From assembly GCA_019090895.1 (NCBI GenBank), contig JAHRVB010000051.1, forward strand, positions 28,220 to 92,219: 64,000 nucleotides of DNA, written 5' to 3'. This document shows positions 9,234-19,229 of the stretch, piece after piece (positions within the stretch are counted from its first letter, which is position 1; every line of letters begins with the position of its first letter). This stretch comes from Kangiellaceae bacterium. GTDB lineage: Bacteria; Pseudomonadota; Gammaproteobacteria; Enterobacterales; Kangiellaceae. Both the position numbers and the translations under genes were made by a program. The notes beneath the pieces are model-generated. The model was not told the origin of the DNA. It did not search any database and saw only the letters and a program-made list of their open reading frames with translations.

Positions 9234-9260
9234 AAGATGACTTTTGAAAAAAGTCATCTT
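9234..9260 (-). terminator. Inverted repeat closing the long minus-strand Tad/adhesin series
   Basis: AAGATGACTTTT and AAAAGTCATCTT form a perfect 12-bp stem with a 3-base loop, 50 bases past the stop of the VWA protein. On the minus strand the stem ends in TCTT and is followed by TAATTTTAAG, a modest T-rich tail. The position fits a transcription end for the genes upstream. Confidence 0.55.
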
Positions 9261-9310
9261 CTTACAAAACCGCTAAAGCATCCTTTTTTTTATCTACAGT
9301 CAACGACACC

Positions 9311-12300
9311 TCAAACCCCGGTTCGCCGTTGTCGGAACAGAGCTATTGGTAAGAAAATAAGCCAAAAAAACCATCCTAACACGCCGCCACCACTCTCGTT
9401 GGTGCTCTCGGTAGTTGGCACACTTGAAGATTTTGATGATGCGACTATCTCCACTTCAACCCTCACCGTTTTGAATGCGCCTTGGTTATCGGTGACAGTG
9501 AATTCAAAAGTATCTTTACCCTGATAATTATTGGGTGGAGTATAGAATACCCGTTCACTATCATTTTCGACTCTACTAATCGAACCACCTTTGGCTGATG
9601 AAACCTCTATTTCACTTATCTCTACACTGTCTCCATCAGCGTCTTGAATGTTTTCTAATAGATTTATCATAACAGCTGAGTTTTCTTCAGTGGTTTGAGT
9701 GGATACGAAGACTTTGGGTGCTACATTATCGTAAACAAAAAATCCTTTGTAAGGATTATTTTTAAGCTGAATAAGTGCATACCCATTTTCTAATTGTGCA
9801 CTAGTATCTTCAGACCATAAGTTAGTTGTTCTATCGAATGAATAAAGAGCTGATGGATAGAACCTGTCTTTGTAAAATATCTTTATCTCCTTAGATTCGC
9901 CTACAGCTAACCCTATTGTTTCAAACTCAAAATATCCGTGGGAAGAGGAGTCGTTAATCAATCCCAAGTTTTGGTCTGTTAGCGAACCAACTAAAGAGCT
10001 AACAAATGAAAGCTCTTCTGGAAGTGCAAAAGTTAGCCCTAAACCAGATTCCGCTCGTAAAGAAACGACATTTGATTGCTTGTAGTCTGCAATATCATCT
10101 CCGTTGCCATCATAGATCACGAGCTCATTATCGTCTGACATACCATCCAAATCGAAATCGCTACGATCAACTTTAGCGGTAAATACAGAGAAATTATTCG
10201 ATTTTTCATTTGCTATGCTAGTTGCAGTTAGCGTTAAATTATACTTGTCTGCACCACCTAAATCTTCTGGTAAAGTAAATATCACTCGAACCTCTTCACT
10301 TGCGCCTTTTGTTAAAGAGACTCCGTCCTTCGACAAAACAATAGGTGTACCATCCTGCATTTCTGCATGGAGTTGGAAGGTATCGAAATCTCCTGTGTTA
10401 GTGACTTTAAAACCAACATCATATTGAGCGCCTGGAGAGAATAACTGTGATATTTTGCTGATTGGTCTAACCTCAACAGATTGCCCAGAATATGCTTGAT
10501 TATAGGTACGTTCAAATTTACTTCCGGTTTGAGTTTCTCCTGAGACTAAGATACTGAACACATCCTCCGGTAAGGAAACGCTACCTAAATACCGCGAAGA
10601 AAACTCATCCTGCTTCACTAGTTCAACTTCTACTTGCTCTAAAATATTTGCTTCAGCTGACACAAGCGTCATTTGAAGGTTTTTGATCTTTCCGGTTAAT
10701 GTTAGAGAAACTGTTTGACTCGATGATTTAAGAGGTAATCCTTCGATTGGAAACAAGCCTTGATGTTCGGGTCGACCTTTGTATTCTACAAACCCAAAAT
10801 CTAGAATTTTAATATCGGAAATGGTATCAACACTTAGCGCATAACTTTGCCCGGCTTCTCCAGAAATTCTCACTCGCCATTCGCCTTGACTTGGGTTAGC
10901 GACAATAAAATTACTATTCGCATTACTTTTTGTAATAGTTACGTCAATGTCTCCCACTAAGACTTCCGTTCCATCCGGTCTAAACAAACCAACGATTCCT
11001 AACTGCTGCATACTGATATTAACGAATATTTGAGAAGATTCTGCATCAACTAGAAAGTCATGAATAACTTCACTACCAGCTTTTTTTAACCGTTCGTACG
11101 GAGTCTTTGTAGAAGCTATAGTGTAATTATGAAAAGTATCCAATTGAGTCGCACCAAAGTGTTTCAACACCTCAGTTTTAGGAAAATTCTTACCAACTAT
11201 CACTCCAGGCAACACTCCACTAAGCTTAGTTACTTTCTCAGTGCCACCATAAAATTCAGGATCGATATAAACGAAGGTACCTTCTGCCCCAGAAACTGTA
11301 TGTGCGTAGCTATGGATATCGCCTTGCGAGCCTGATGCTACATCGGTATAAGCGCTATCAGTATTACCTGATAGTAAAAAGTTGATTCTGATGTTCTTTT
11401 CATTTGCAAGGCTAACAATCGACGAGGCTAGTTCAGGATTTTTAGTCGTTTCATCTGTATATAAATAAAGCACAGTGTTATTCGCTGCCGCATTTACCAT
11501 TTTTAATAAAGCATCAAGCGACAACTCCGGCGCATCCCCACCATCATCTGGTACGCGAAGTTGAACAGAATTTATATTTGCCAGCATCCCATCGGGGTTG
11601 GTTGCGGTAAGAATTTCGCCTATACCAGGGTCTCCGTAAGACACTAGAAAGAATCGAGAAATGTCTTTATCATCATCTTTTAATGCGTCAACCGATCGAG
11701 CCATCGCATTTTTAATGCCAGCAACAATATCGCCCATACTACCCGTTGTATCAATAATGAAGCCTATGTTTGCATATGGTAACTGTCCTAAAAACTTCGA
11801 GATATTTGTATCGAGTTGCTCTCTTGTCAAGGTTGAACTTGCAAGCACATTTTCTATAATTCGAATAACATAATCAGTGGTATGTAGAGTTGCTACTTGA
11901 ACGGCTTCTTCATGAAGAGACTGATTTTGTGTGTCTTTGTTAAGTCCATTGCCTTCCGCTATGCCATGATCACATTTATAATAAAGGGGATCTGCTGTAC
12001 CCAAAAAACCTGCAAACCAGCCAGTTGTTACAACTTCGAGCCCTCGAGGCCCAAGTGTTAAAATTCCAAGCGGTTTTTCATCAAAGGATTCAAGATCCCA
12101 TACACAGGTTTCGTAACCCAATTTATCTTCAATATTTTCACCTTCCCACTCATCCTGAGGCGAAACGGGATCTTCGTTATGTGTCAAGGCCGAATAAATA
12201 TCTCGATGACCTAAATTAATCCAATTTGAATGAGCATAGAAATCCTGCAGCGTGTGCAATGCCTGTCCCAGTCTTTCTCTAGCATAAAAAACATCTGGGT

Positions 12301-12649
12301 CATCAGTAGTTGTTAGAATTAGTTCAATCTCATCTCTAATTTCTATTAGCCGTCCACTACACCCCCTAACGTCGCCGATATACTCCTCGTCACAATGTGC
12401 CCGCTTTACATCTGCCTCATTGTCATCAACTCCCGCGTTGGCCTCTTGCACTTCTAGTATCGCCTCCGGTGAAAAGCCTCTTGCCTGCCCATCAACAGTG
12501 AACTTTGTCAATCCGTCTTGGGTAACTGTAAGATGGTTTAAAAGAACGTCTTTCCACACTGGCCAATAGCTTTCTGAAGGCTTGAATGCAGAGACACTCA
12601 AAGAATAAAACAAGCAGCTGACCAATAAAATCTTTACATAATTGAGCAC
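9311..12649 (-). CDS. Giant exported protein: Het-C-like domain, VWA domain, Ig-like domains and C-terminal sorting tail
   Basis: This 1112-aa exported protein has a signal peptide (VKILLVSCLFYSLSVSA). Residues about 25-280 resemble the Het-C/zinc-phospholipase-like fold, with 'RERLGQALHTLQDFYAHSNWI' as its hallmark. A von Willebrand A domain follows at about 295-480 with a MIDAS-type DTTGSMG and a later 'LYLYTDET'. Beta-sandwich stretches follow, and near 985-1075 a cadherin-like domain ('DADGDSVEISEIE...FTVTDNQG'). The C-terminus is Gly-rich, then hydrophobic, then basic (GGGVLGWFFWL...RQRR), a GlyGly-CTERM-like signal. The Het-C plus VWA order resembles animal VWA7 proteins. The start is GTG at 12649, with AAGGA in the end of the preceding gene. 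It is last in the Tad series; an adhesin or pilus-associated role is inferred. Confidence 0.85.
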   Translation of the reverse strand: MLNYVKILLVSCLFYSLSVSAFKPSESYWPVWKDVLLNHLTVTQDGLTKFTVDGQARGFSPEAILEVQEANAGVDDNEADVKRAHCDEEYIGDVRGCSGRLIEIRDEIELILTTTDDPDVFYARERLGQALHTLQDFYAHSNWINLGHRDIYSALTHNEDPVSPQDEWEGENIEDKLGYETCVWDLESFDEKPLGILTLGPRGLEVVTTGWFAGFLGTADPLYYKCDHGIAEGNGLNKDTQNQSLHEEAVQVATLHTTDYVIRIIENVLASSTLTREQLDTNISKFLGQLPYANIGFIIDTTGSMGDIVAGIKNAMARSVDALKDDDKDISRFFLVSYGDPGIGEILTATNPDGMLANINSVQLRVPDDGGDAPELSLDALLKMVNAAANNTVLYLYTDETTKNPELASSIVSLANEKNIRINFLLSGNTDSAYTDVASGSQGDIHSYAHTVSGAEGTFVYIDPEFYGGTEKVTKLSGVLPGVIVGKNFPKTEVLKHFGATQLDTFHNYTIASTKTPYERLKKAGSEVIHDFLVDAESSQIFVNISMQQLGIVGLFRPDGTEVLVGDIDVTITKSNANSNFIVANPSQGEWRVRISGEAGQSYALSVDTISDIKILDFGFVEYKGRPEHQGLFPIEGLPLKSSSQTVSLTLTGKIKNLQMTLVSAEANILEQVEVELVKQDEFSSRYLGSVSLPEDVFSILVSGETQTGSKFERTYNQAYSGQSVEVRPISKISQLFSPGAQYDVGFKVTNTGDFDTFQLHAEMQDGTPIVLSKDGVSLTKGASEEVRVIFTLPEDLGGADKYNLTLTATSIANEKSNNFSVFTAKVDRSDFDLDGMSDDNELVIYDGNGDDIADYKQSNVVSLRAESGLGLTFALPEELSFVSSLVGSLTDQNLGLINDSSSHGYFEFETIGLAVGESKEIKIFYKDRFYPSALYSFDRTTNLWSEDTSAQLENGYALIQLKNNPYKGFFVYDNVAPKVFVSTQTTEENSAVMINLLENIQDADGDSVEISEIEVSSAKGGSISRVENDSERVFYTPPNNYQGKDTFEFTVTDNQGAFKTVRVEVEIVASSKSSSVPTTESTNESGGGVLGWFFWLIFLPIALFRQRRTGV

Positions 12650-12651
12650 GA

Positions 12652-13752
12652 TTAAGTTTCCTTACTTGCATTGGTTGACAAGCTTTTAATAATGATTGTG
12701 TTGGGTTTCACACGGTGATTGACGTAAATCAAAAACGCTCCACTTGGTGACACCTTTAATGATGAACCATAAAACAAGGTCGATTCATCAACGTGTTTTA
12801 TGAACGATAAATATTCTTTTGAGGTGGTCAATGACCCCGTCAAATATAGTTTATTCTTTACAAGATCTACCGAGTTAATAATCCCTGTTTGATTTGGCCT
12901 GTATTTTGAAAATACACCATTTGTTTGCTGAACTTTATTTAGAAGTCCATCAGAAATATCATAAACAATAAGACCGGTTTCTCCGCCTGCAACAAAAATA
13001 GTATTGCTATCTTCACTAAACACAATACCCATTGGATTACCTGACGGAGCCAATTTACCACGATTGTTATAGGTTGAAGAATCAATACCCAGCACTTTAA
13101 AAATAAGCGGGACAGAGATCTCAGCTACTGATAGTGCGTTATTCTTACTAAGTACAAACGCTAGTTTTTTTCCATTCTTAGACATTTTCAAGTTATAGCT
13201 CGGACCAATAGAAAACGACTTTAAAAAAACCACATTATTCTCAAGTTCGTAAATTGAGATCCCAGAACAATGTTTCACTTCACACCCGTTTGTATAAAGA
13301 TAACGGCCATCAGGTGTAATTTCAATATCACGAGCGGAGGAAATTTTTTCTTCATGAATGAGATGAACATTACTAAGATTTTCAATATTAAATATTTTTA
13401 GCGAGCGAGGAACTGTTACGAAAAGACGTTTCTCGTCCTTTGTTACTTCGATATCGTAGATAGTCGTAATATCTTTCCCGAGATCGATTTTTGAAAAAAG
13501 AACTGGATTCGCTAAATCGGACAAATCTATAATATGAATTTCTTTGACCTGATTATTCGCATACTTCTGCTCTGTGATTAACGCAAATTTCGAGCTATCT
13601 ATAAACAACGGACCATGACCAATACTATTAATTGCCAGGTAAAAGCCAACGTCTTTATCATCCACCGTTGATTGTCTCGTACAACTCGTCAAGACAACTG
13701 CTATCAATAGAAAATACCGCCTTACCAGAAAAATGTGTTCCATCCCCCTCAT
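12652..13752 (-). CDS. Beta-propeller lipoprotein
   Basis: This 366-aa protein has a lipoprotein signal (FLLIAVVLTSCTRQ, lipobox LTSC). The body is a series of repeats of the LVIVD/YncE type: 'IHIIDLSDLANPVLFSKIDL', 'LKIFNIENLSNVHLIHEE', 'LIVYDISDGLLNKVQQ', each a blade ending in name-verb-value strands. Such propellers are usually surface or periplasmic binding scaffolds; no catalytic residues are apparent. The stop lies 2 bases before the VWA gene start and the start 1 base after the previous stop, so the three genes form a tight operon. The ATG at 13743 (MEHIF) is an alternative start, directly behind a GAGGGGG run that is too close to be ideal. Confidence 0.78.
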   Translation of the reverse strand: MRGMEHIFLVRRYFLLIAVVLTSCTRQSTVDDKDVGFYLAINSIGHGPLFIDSSKFALITEQKYANNQVKEIHIIDLSDLANPVLFSKIDLGKDITTIYDIEVTKDEKRLFVTVPRSLKIFNIENLSNVHLIHEEKISSARDIEITPDGRYLYTNGCEVKHCSGISIYELENNVVFLKSFSIGPSYNLKMSKNGKKLAFVLSKNNALSVAEISVPLIFKVLGIDSSTYNNRGKLAPSGNPMGIVFSEDSNTIFVAGGETGLIVYDISDGLLNKVQQTNGVFSKYRPNQTGIINSVDLVKNKLYLTGSLTTSKEYLSFIKHVDESTLFYGSSLKVSPSGAFLIYVNHRVKPNTIIIKSLSTNASKET

Positions 13753-13753
13753 T

Positions 13754-14191
13754 TTATGGCAAACTCGATAAAAACCAGCCTGCTGGCGTTTTTACGAAAG
13801 TACAATAAGTACTGGTATTATAGTTTTTGGCTAAAACTCGAAGCTTCGCCCTGGCTTTTTTTGTCGCAGCAAACCTCTTTTTCAAACGCTTGTTGGGTTT
13901 TTCGTATATCAATTTACCCAGTTTGATTTCGTTGATACCTCCACTTTTCTGGTACCACTCTGCATGTTTTTTATCCAACAGCTTACGGCTATGCTCTAGC
14001 TCTTTGCTGCTCGGCTTAAACGGCATCAAGCTGATAAATGATTCGAGATTTTTATTCTCAATCAAATCGAAAGTCGCCAAACAACGTGATTGCAACTCCT
14101 TATCAAGAGACTCATTGGATAGAGCCTCTAACGAAATCACAGCAAAAAAAGAAAAAACAAAATACTTGAAATTTTTCATATAAAATCCCAT
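13754..14191 (-). CDS. Small secreted protein of unknown function in the Tad-linked operon
   Basis: This is an unrecognised protein of 145 aa. A signal peptide (MKNFKYFVFSFFAVISLEALS) begins at the fifth codon, and the ATG at 14179 with TGGGA upstream is probably the true start. The mature part is basic, rich in Lys and Arg, with cysteines at about 37 and 132 that could pair. It is flanked by the TIG lipoprotein (74-base gap) and the propeller lipoprotein (1-base gap). Its genomic setting suggests a periplasmic helper of the two large surface proteins; the sequence itself shows no known domain. Confidence 0.6.
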   Translation of the reverse strand: MGFYMKNFKYFVFSFFAVISLEALSNESLDKELQSRCLATFDLIENKNLESFISLMPFKPSSKELEHSRKLLDKKHAEWYQKSGGINEIKLGKLIYEKPNKRLKKRFAATKKARAKLRVLAKNYNTSTYCTFVKTPAGWFLSSLP

Positions 14192-14265
14192 CTTATTGTC
14201 GAGACAATTAGTTAGTTACATAAATACGAGAGTGTGTTAGATCACAAACTCTCGACTGAAAACAC

Positions 14266-17200
14266 TTAGTATTCTTGCTGCAACTTCAACAAATAGTCCT
14301 TAGTTGATTTTCTTCTTTTCGTCAGGCCGACATCGATGGTGAAAGTTTTAGTCGTGTCCTTCAGTAAATCCCGTCCTTCCTGCGCATCGCCAGAGATAGA
14401 AATAACATCACCTTCAAATTCGATATAATAAGTACCAATTTCATCTTCGGCCCTTATTCCAACTAGCTGAATTTCATGCTGCCCAGCGGACATTGCCATC
14501 GAAATGGGACCTATTTTACGGCTAGGCTCTGAACCATCAGAAACAACATTTCCATCCACAACTAATTTATAAATATCATCGTTTAGATTGCCGTTGTCCC
14601 CGTAAGTAATATCGACAACAAAAGGAACCGTAAAGACCAGCGCATTACTTAATACGCCGCCCACTTCAACGGTTACATCACCAGTAACTATTCCATTAGG
14701 AACCGTCACAGTCAGTTGATTATCGGAAGCACTATTGACGTTAGCAATAATTCGCGCTCCGCTCTTACCGGCAAAGGTCACTGTATTACCGGAAGGAATT
14801 GAGCTAAATCCAAGCCCATCTATCACAACAATATCTCCTGGCTGTCCTTCATCGGGTCTGAGTCTCGCAATTTCTAATCCATCTCCAATTTGTATATTGA
14901 CTGGTGACACTGCTGTCTGGCCTCGATGTTCAACAGTAACAGTAATATCCCTTCCTATTGCTAACTCTAAATACTCACCAGGGACAGTAATTGTCAATAC
15001 CGTTCCATCTTCTGAAACAGAATCGTGCTTAATTCTTTCCAGAGTTTCGCTTCTACCTAAATCATCCAATATAGTGATAGGCTCTTCGTCAAACCAATAC
15101 CATCGTTCGTTGATTCCAAAACCAGAACCGATAACCCTTAGTTCTTCATCTTGATTAATCGCTCTCATCATGACCGGATCAATGTCGACAATATTAAGCC
15201 CCCAAACAACCATGAAATCAGTTTTTATTGGAACCGCAGCCATGTCTTTAATTGTTTTTACTTGGTCTATAATTATGTCAGCGATTTTAGCGCCTTTAAT
15301 AATCGCCTCCATTTGACCTTTAAATGGTGTAAACTGCTTAGCAAGCGCCTCAGCAGTAATCGCCAATAAATCATCAGTTTCTATCCCCATACTAACGAAT
15401 ATTTCGCTCATGATTGGGCCAAATTTGAACCCATTACCAAGGTCAAAAAGTATTTCCACTTCATTTTTGTAAAATTCATTCACTATGTTATAAGCTGCAG
15501 CATCGAGGTCTTCTGCAGTGACATCATCATCGCTATACAACTTTGAAACTTCTGCAACTAGTGACGGAGAATACTTAATCATAATTTTTGTCACGGCTAC
15601 TGGATCAAACCCTGTTGGTTCGTAATCTATTAGCACTAAAACCAAATCAAAGTACTTAAGCAAGATTCCCTCAACAATTGTTCTAATGCCCAAATACTGT
15701 CGCGCTTCTTTAGTCTGCTTGTCATAGTCAGATGCACCGTTAAGATCAAATGGTGTCGGACCAAGGGGATCGCCAACGCCAGGTGCGATTACCTGATAGA
15801 CACAATTTTGATACGGGCACTCTGGGTATAAGTGATCTTTAGACCACATCTCTATCCCAAGAAACGTTCCGTCTTGTGGTCCTATCATATTACTATCGTA
15901 AGCCGAGGAAATATGACTCCTTAATGGATTGTCTAAGTCGATTTCACGATAATCATCATCAGTACCAAGCGGGAAAATTCTTGTACTTAAAAACAACCTA
16001 GTTCTGTTTTGTAGCTCGACACAACCGTCATAAACAATCTTAGCTTTTTCTTCATCGTTAACATCAGTATTCTCAGGGCACTTAGGATCACTCGGTAGCC
16101 AAGAGTCTAAAAAGTTCGTGGCTTCCATGCTCATATTAAAGAAAGCTGATTCAAATGTAGTGATGTCAGGTTTCAAAACACCGTCAGCTTTACTTTGAAT
16201 TAAGGCATTCAATTTTTGTATACTCTGACTAAATTTTCTCGCCGCAGCGGCGGATTTAGTCAGGCCGTCTGCATCAAGTTTCGCCAGAATTAACGATGCT
16301 TTTTCTGTCAAAAGTATAACCGTGTCTGTTTCCAGAGGATCAACCGCTGACGGAGAAGCGTCAAATAAAGTCGTTAAATGTGAAAGCACATCTTGGTATT
16401 CTTGATAAGTTAATATCGCGTCTCTCGTTTCACTTAGCCGAGTATTATCAAGATTAGAAAGTGAAATAAAATCAATGATTAATTTAATTGCTGTACTATT
16501 CAATCCAAGTTCTAGAGAATCCATCGATGGGAAAGAATAACCTGAAACGTGGGATTTACCTGTTTTATTTCCTTCGTTATCAAGAATCCATGAATATATG
16601 GCGACTGGTGAACCTTCTCTAATTTCTAACTGATATAGATTGGTATCACCAACTCGTTCAGCGACCGTTCCTCCAATAGCTTCTAATTGGGCTGTGTCTT
16701 GACTAATGCCACCAACCGGAGCGAAAGTAATATCAACCACTCGATTAACAAAATAGGATATATTATTGCTATCGCCCACTAGATTGTTAATTCTTACAAC
16801 GCCAGTTTTAACGTCTTCTGGTACGGTAACTCTAACGCTATTGCTAGAAATAGAATCAGGAATGGCACCGATACCTTCAAACAAAACCGTGACATCGTCG
16901 GAAAAATCCACACCTGTTATGGTGATTTGTTCTCCGGAAATAATTTCTTTGGTGCTCAACTCCGTCATGACTGGAGCGCCTTCTGGTTCAAGCTGGACAT
17001 TTCGTTTGTTAGACCGGACTAGTCCATCAGTTAAATAAACACTTTCCGTTCCTGCTGGAATTTTCACCTGAATACTGTTATCAACGAGGTTTGCGACAAC
17101 ATTACTACTCGTCGTTCCATGTTGAAAAACTACATACATCGTGTCTGCTTGAGGCAAGTTATTCTCAATGGTCAAAAACAAGGTGTCACCGGTTCGAATA

Positions 17201-18357
17201 AAGTTTTTGACTGTAAGTTCACCTGGGTGGATTGCTTCCAAAGCTAAGAGAAACAAATCCTCACCATTTGCCACAGCTATAGTTTTTAATCGTTCACTAT
17301 CGTACACGTCCCATAAGCCATCACCATCGTCATCCAAGTCTCTAAAATCGTGCAGATTGTCCAAGTCGAAATCATCGGGAGCATCTGAATCTTGACCCAC
17401 TTCACTGGAGTCCAATAGGGAATTACCATCTGAGTCAAGGTCCAAGAAGTTACCAAGACCGTCGCCATCAACATCATAGGCTTCTTCAACTCTATCTTTG
17501 ATCCCATCATTGTCACTATCATCATCTAGCCAATTGGGTATTTGATCGCCGTCGGCATCTAGTACTTTATTGCCAGCTGAATCTAGAAAATAGTATTCTT
17601 CCGCATCTAGAATGGTATCGTTATCTGTATCTTGTTTCTCACTATTGATTCCTAGTGCCGCTTCTTTAATATCATCTATCGCATCAACATCGAGGTCTTC
17701 GAATACCTCAATTGTATAACTAAAATCGATATCGCCTTTGAAGTTACTATCAACAACCCCCACATGATAGAGCCCATCATCTTGAATCAGAACGGCAACG
17801 GACGTGATACCCAGCGACGAATTAAGGTTGATTTTACCAAAGTTGAGAACATCACCATTACTATCAGAAAAATAAACTTGTGGTACAAAGATACGAGAGC
17901 TCGTTCTAAGGATAATAGTGTACGCTTTGCCCGCTTTTCCAGTAAAAGCATAGAGATCACCATTGTCAGAATTATTACTAATCGCTCCTGTTAAGCGAAA
18001 AGGTGGCTCCACATTCAGTTCGACAGCAACTGAAGGATTATCGTTTGGTTCTATGTCTGAAAACTGAGGATAAATGGTTTTATCTTTATCAAACGGAAAG
18101 TCATCGATTTCATCTAGCACACCATCCCCATCCTCATCTTTCTTTTCCCACGAGCCGGTCGCGGGGTCAATCGTTCCGCCATCACCGCTTCCACCCGTAC
18201 CGCCATCGCCGTTTCCACCATCACTACCATCACTACCATCTTGTGTCACAGTTTCTTGCTGGTTTACCTCAGGATTAAAGTCGCCACAAGAGGCTAAACT
18301 AAAAGCAAATAAGATCACTAACAAATACCGCAGCATATTCTTGTTTTTGCTAAACAT
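14266..18357 (-). CDS. Giant lipoprotein with Ca-binding-type repeats and IPT/TIG domains
   Basis: This is a 1363-aa lipoprotein with lipobox FSLASC near residue 24, then a Gly/Asp/Ser linker (about 40-62) that would span away from the membrane. Residues about 72-90 and 220-360 are thrombospondin type 3-like repeats, with DxDxDGxxD motifs such as DEDGDGVLDEIDD, DNDGIKDRVE and DDDGDGLWDVYD, probably binding calcium. A pre-peptidase C-terminal-like segment sits between them. IPT/TIG Ig-like domains are at about 460-545 and again at about 1090-1310 ('DDVTVLFEGIGA', 'GNTVTFAGKSGARI'). The middle 640-1080 is helical with no recognised domain. AAGGA lies 7 bases upstream of the ATG. It follows the second TadE-like gene directly, suggesting a pilus-linked surface protein, by inference. 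Confidence 0.85.
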   Translation of the reverse strand: MFSKNKNMLRYLLVILFAFSLASCGDFNPEVNQQETVTQDGSDGSDGGNGDGGTGGSGDGGTIDPATGSWEKKDEDGDGVLDEIDDFPFDKDKTIYPQFSDIEPNDNPSVAVELNVEPPFRLTGAISNNSDNGDLYAFTGKAGKAYTIILRTSSRIFVPQVYFSDSNGDVLNFGKINLNSSLGITSVAVLIQDDGLYHVGVVDSNFKGDIDFSYTIEVFEDLDVDAIDDIKEAALGINSEKQDTDNDTILDAEEYYFLDSAGNKVLDADGDQIPNWLDDDSDNDGIKDRVEEAYDVDGDGLGNFLDLDSDGNSLLDSSEVGQDSDAPDDFDLDNLHDFRDLDDDGDGLWDVYDSERLKTIAVANGEDLFLLALEAIHPGELTVKNFIRTGDTLFLTIENNLPQADTMYVVFQHGTTSSNVVANLVDNSIQVKIPAGTESVYLTDGLVRSNKRNVQLEPEGAPVMTELSTKEIISGEQITITGVDFSDDVTVLFEGIGAIPDSISSNSVRVTVPEDVKTGVVRINNLVGDSNNISYFVNRVVDITFAPVGGISQDTAQLEAIGGTVAERVGDTNLYQLEIREGSPVAIYSWILDNEGNKTGKSHVSGYSFPSMDSLELGLNSTAIKLIIDFISLSNLDNTRLSETRDAILTYQEYQDVLSHLTTLFDASPSAVDPLETDTVILLTEKASLILAKLDADGLTKSAAAARKFSQSIQKLNALIQSKADGVLKPDITTFESAFFNMSMEATNFLDSWLPSDPKCPENTDVNDEEKAKIVYDGCVELQNRTRLFLSTRIFPLGTDDDYREIDLDNPLRSHISSAYDSNMIGPQDGTFLGIEMWSKDHLYPECPYQNCVYQVIAPGVGDPLGPTPFDLNGASDYDKQTKEARQYLGIRTIVEGILLKYFDLVLVLIDYEPTGFDPVAVTKIMIKYSPSLVAEVSKLYSDDDVTAEDLDAAAYNIVNEFYKNEVEILFDLGNGFKFGPIMSEIFVSMGIETDDLLAITAEALAKQFTPFKGQMEAIIKGAKIADIIIDQVKTIKDMAAVPIKTDFMVVWGLNIVDIDPVMMRAINQDEELRVIGSGFGINERWYWFDEEPITILDDLGRSETLERIKHDSVSEDGTVLTITVPGEYLELAIGRDITVTVEHRGQTAVSPVNIQIGDGLEIARLRPDEGQPGDIVVIDGLGFSSIPSGNTVTFAGKSGARIIANVNSASDNQLTVTVPNGIVTGDVTVEVGGVLSNALVFTVPFVVDITYGDNGNLNDDIYKLVVDGNVVSDGSEPSRKIGPISMAMSAGQHEIQLVGIRAEDEIGTYYIEFEGDVISISGDAQEGRDLLKDTTKTFTIDVGLTKRRKSTKDYLLKLQQEY

Positions 18358-18411
18358 AAATTTTCCTTACTTTACGTATATTGACTTTAATTCAACTCAA
18401 TCGTAGAATTT

Positions 18412-19098
18412 TTATCGATTTCTAAAAGGTGTTTGCATCCGATAGGTGGCAGTGCTACGCATCGCTAAGTACGGAGCATTTAACGCAAATCCAATGACAT
18501 TACATCGTCGTTGCTGAGCTGACGTTGAAAACAACCCACTTGCAGCCTCAACAATAAGTGAACCGATGACAGGAACAATTAGTTCCTCGCACCAATCCAT
18601 TTGTATTTTTAATAAATTTGCATCTTGAATATTCATCAATACACCATCACCAATACTCTGTTGAGTTGATGGTCTGAACATCAAATTATCATTTATTATT
18701 TCATCTACTTCTATCCGTTGATTAGGATAGATCACAGTTGTCCGAAATTCGTTCCAAACTTCAGTGCTAGGATTAAGAATAGTAAGTTGACTTCTTACTC
18801 TTACCGCGAGTGTAGCTCTGGCTAACGCTCTAACTAATGCAATTTCACCGGTTTGCGCTTGCATAAACAGAGGAACCATACCGCGTGAAAATGCCGACCG
18901 TATTTCAGATTGTTGTCCATTATTTAAAGCACCCGCGCGCGCTGCTAATTCAGTTGCGGTATTCATTGTGATTTTAGTTCGGGAAATAAACCCCCATTGA
19001 ATAATACCAAAAATCAGGATCAATAAGACGGGAAGCACCAGTACCATTTCAAAAGCGCTTTGGCCGCTTTGTCGACTTCCCAAATGATTGACCTTCAT
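18412..19098 (-). CDS. TadE-like pseudopilin (C-terminal part of the Tad locus)
   Basis: This 228-aa protein begins with the TadE/TadG-type prepilin-like segment 'RQSGQSAFEMVLVLPVLLILIFGIIQWGF', where the Gly-Gln-Ser-Ala-Phe-Glu resembles the G-x-x-x-E processing motif. The rest is exported, with cysteines at 'WCEE' and 'RRCN'. TadE-type minor pilins are processed by a prepilin peptidase and support Flp pilus assembly. I start at the ATG at 19098 because CAGGGA lies 9 bases upstream; the longer ORF start at 19119 lacks a ribosome site. It is followed by the large TIG lipoprotein and preceded by the TPR lipoprotein gene (131-base gap). Confidence 0.8.
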   Translation of the reverse strand: MKVNHLGSRQSGQSAFEMVLVLPVLLILIFGIIQWGFISRTKITMNTATELAARAGALNNGQQSEIRSAFSRGMVPLFMQAQTGEIALVRALARATLAVRVRSQLTILNPSTEVWNEFRTTVIYPNQRIEVDEIINDNLMFRPSTQQSIGDGVLMNIQDANLLKIQMDWCEELIVPVIGSLIVEAASGLFSTSAQQRRCNVIGFALNAPYLAMRSTATYRMQTPFRNR

Positions 19099-19229
19099 AT
19101 TATTAGTTCCCTGGTTCATATTGAATACATTTATTCTTTCGATAGACCTTATTGGTAATCTCTTATTATTTGAACACTTTTCTAACTTTGTATTTGTTCT
19201 AAGCAGTAATAGGTATTATAAACATTGTA

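Noticed and set aside
17286-17525. Met-rich 79-aa minus-strand ORF
   Set aside because: A frame shadow of the DxDxDG repeats in the TIG lipoprotein, which reads in the correct frame throughout.
18003-18406. His- and Ser-rich ORFs on the plus strand near 18 kb
   Set aside because: They are antisense shadows of the Gly/Asp-rich repeat coding region of the large lipoprotein; composition is explained by that.
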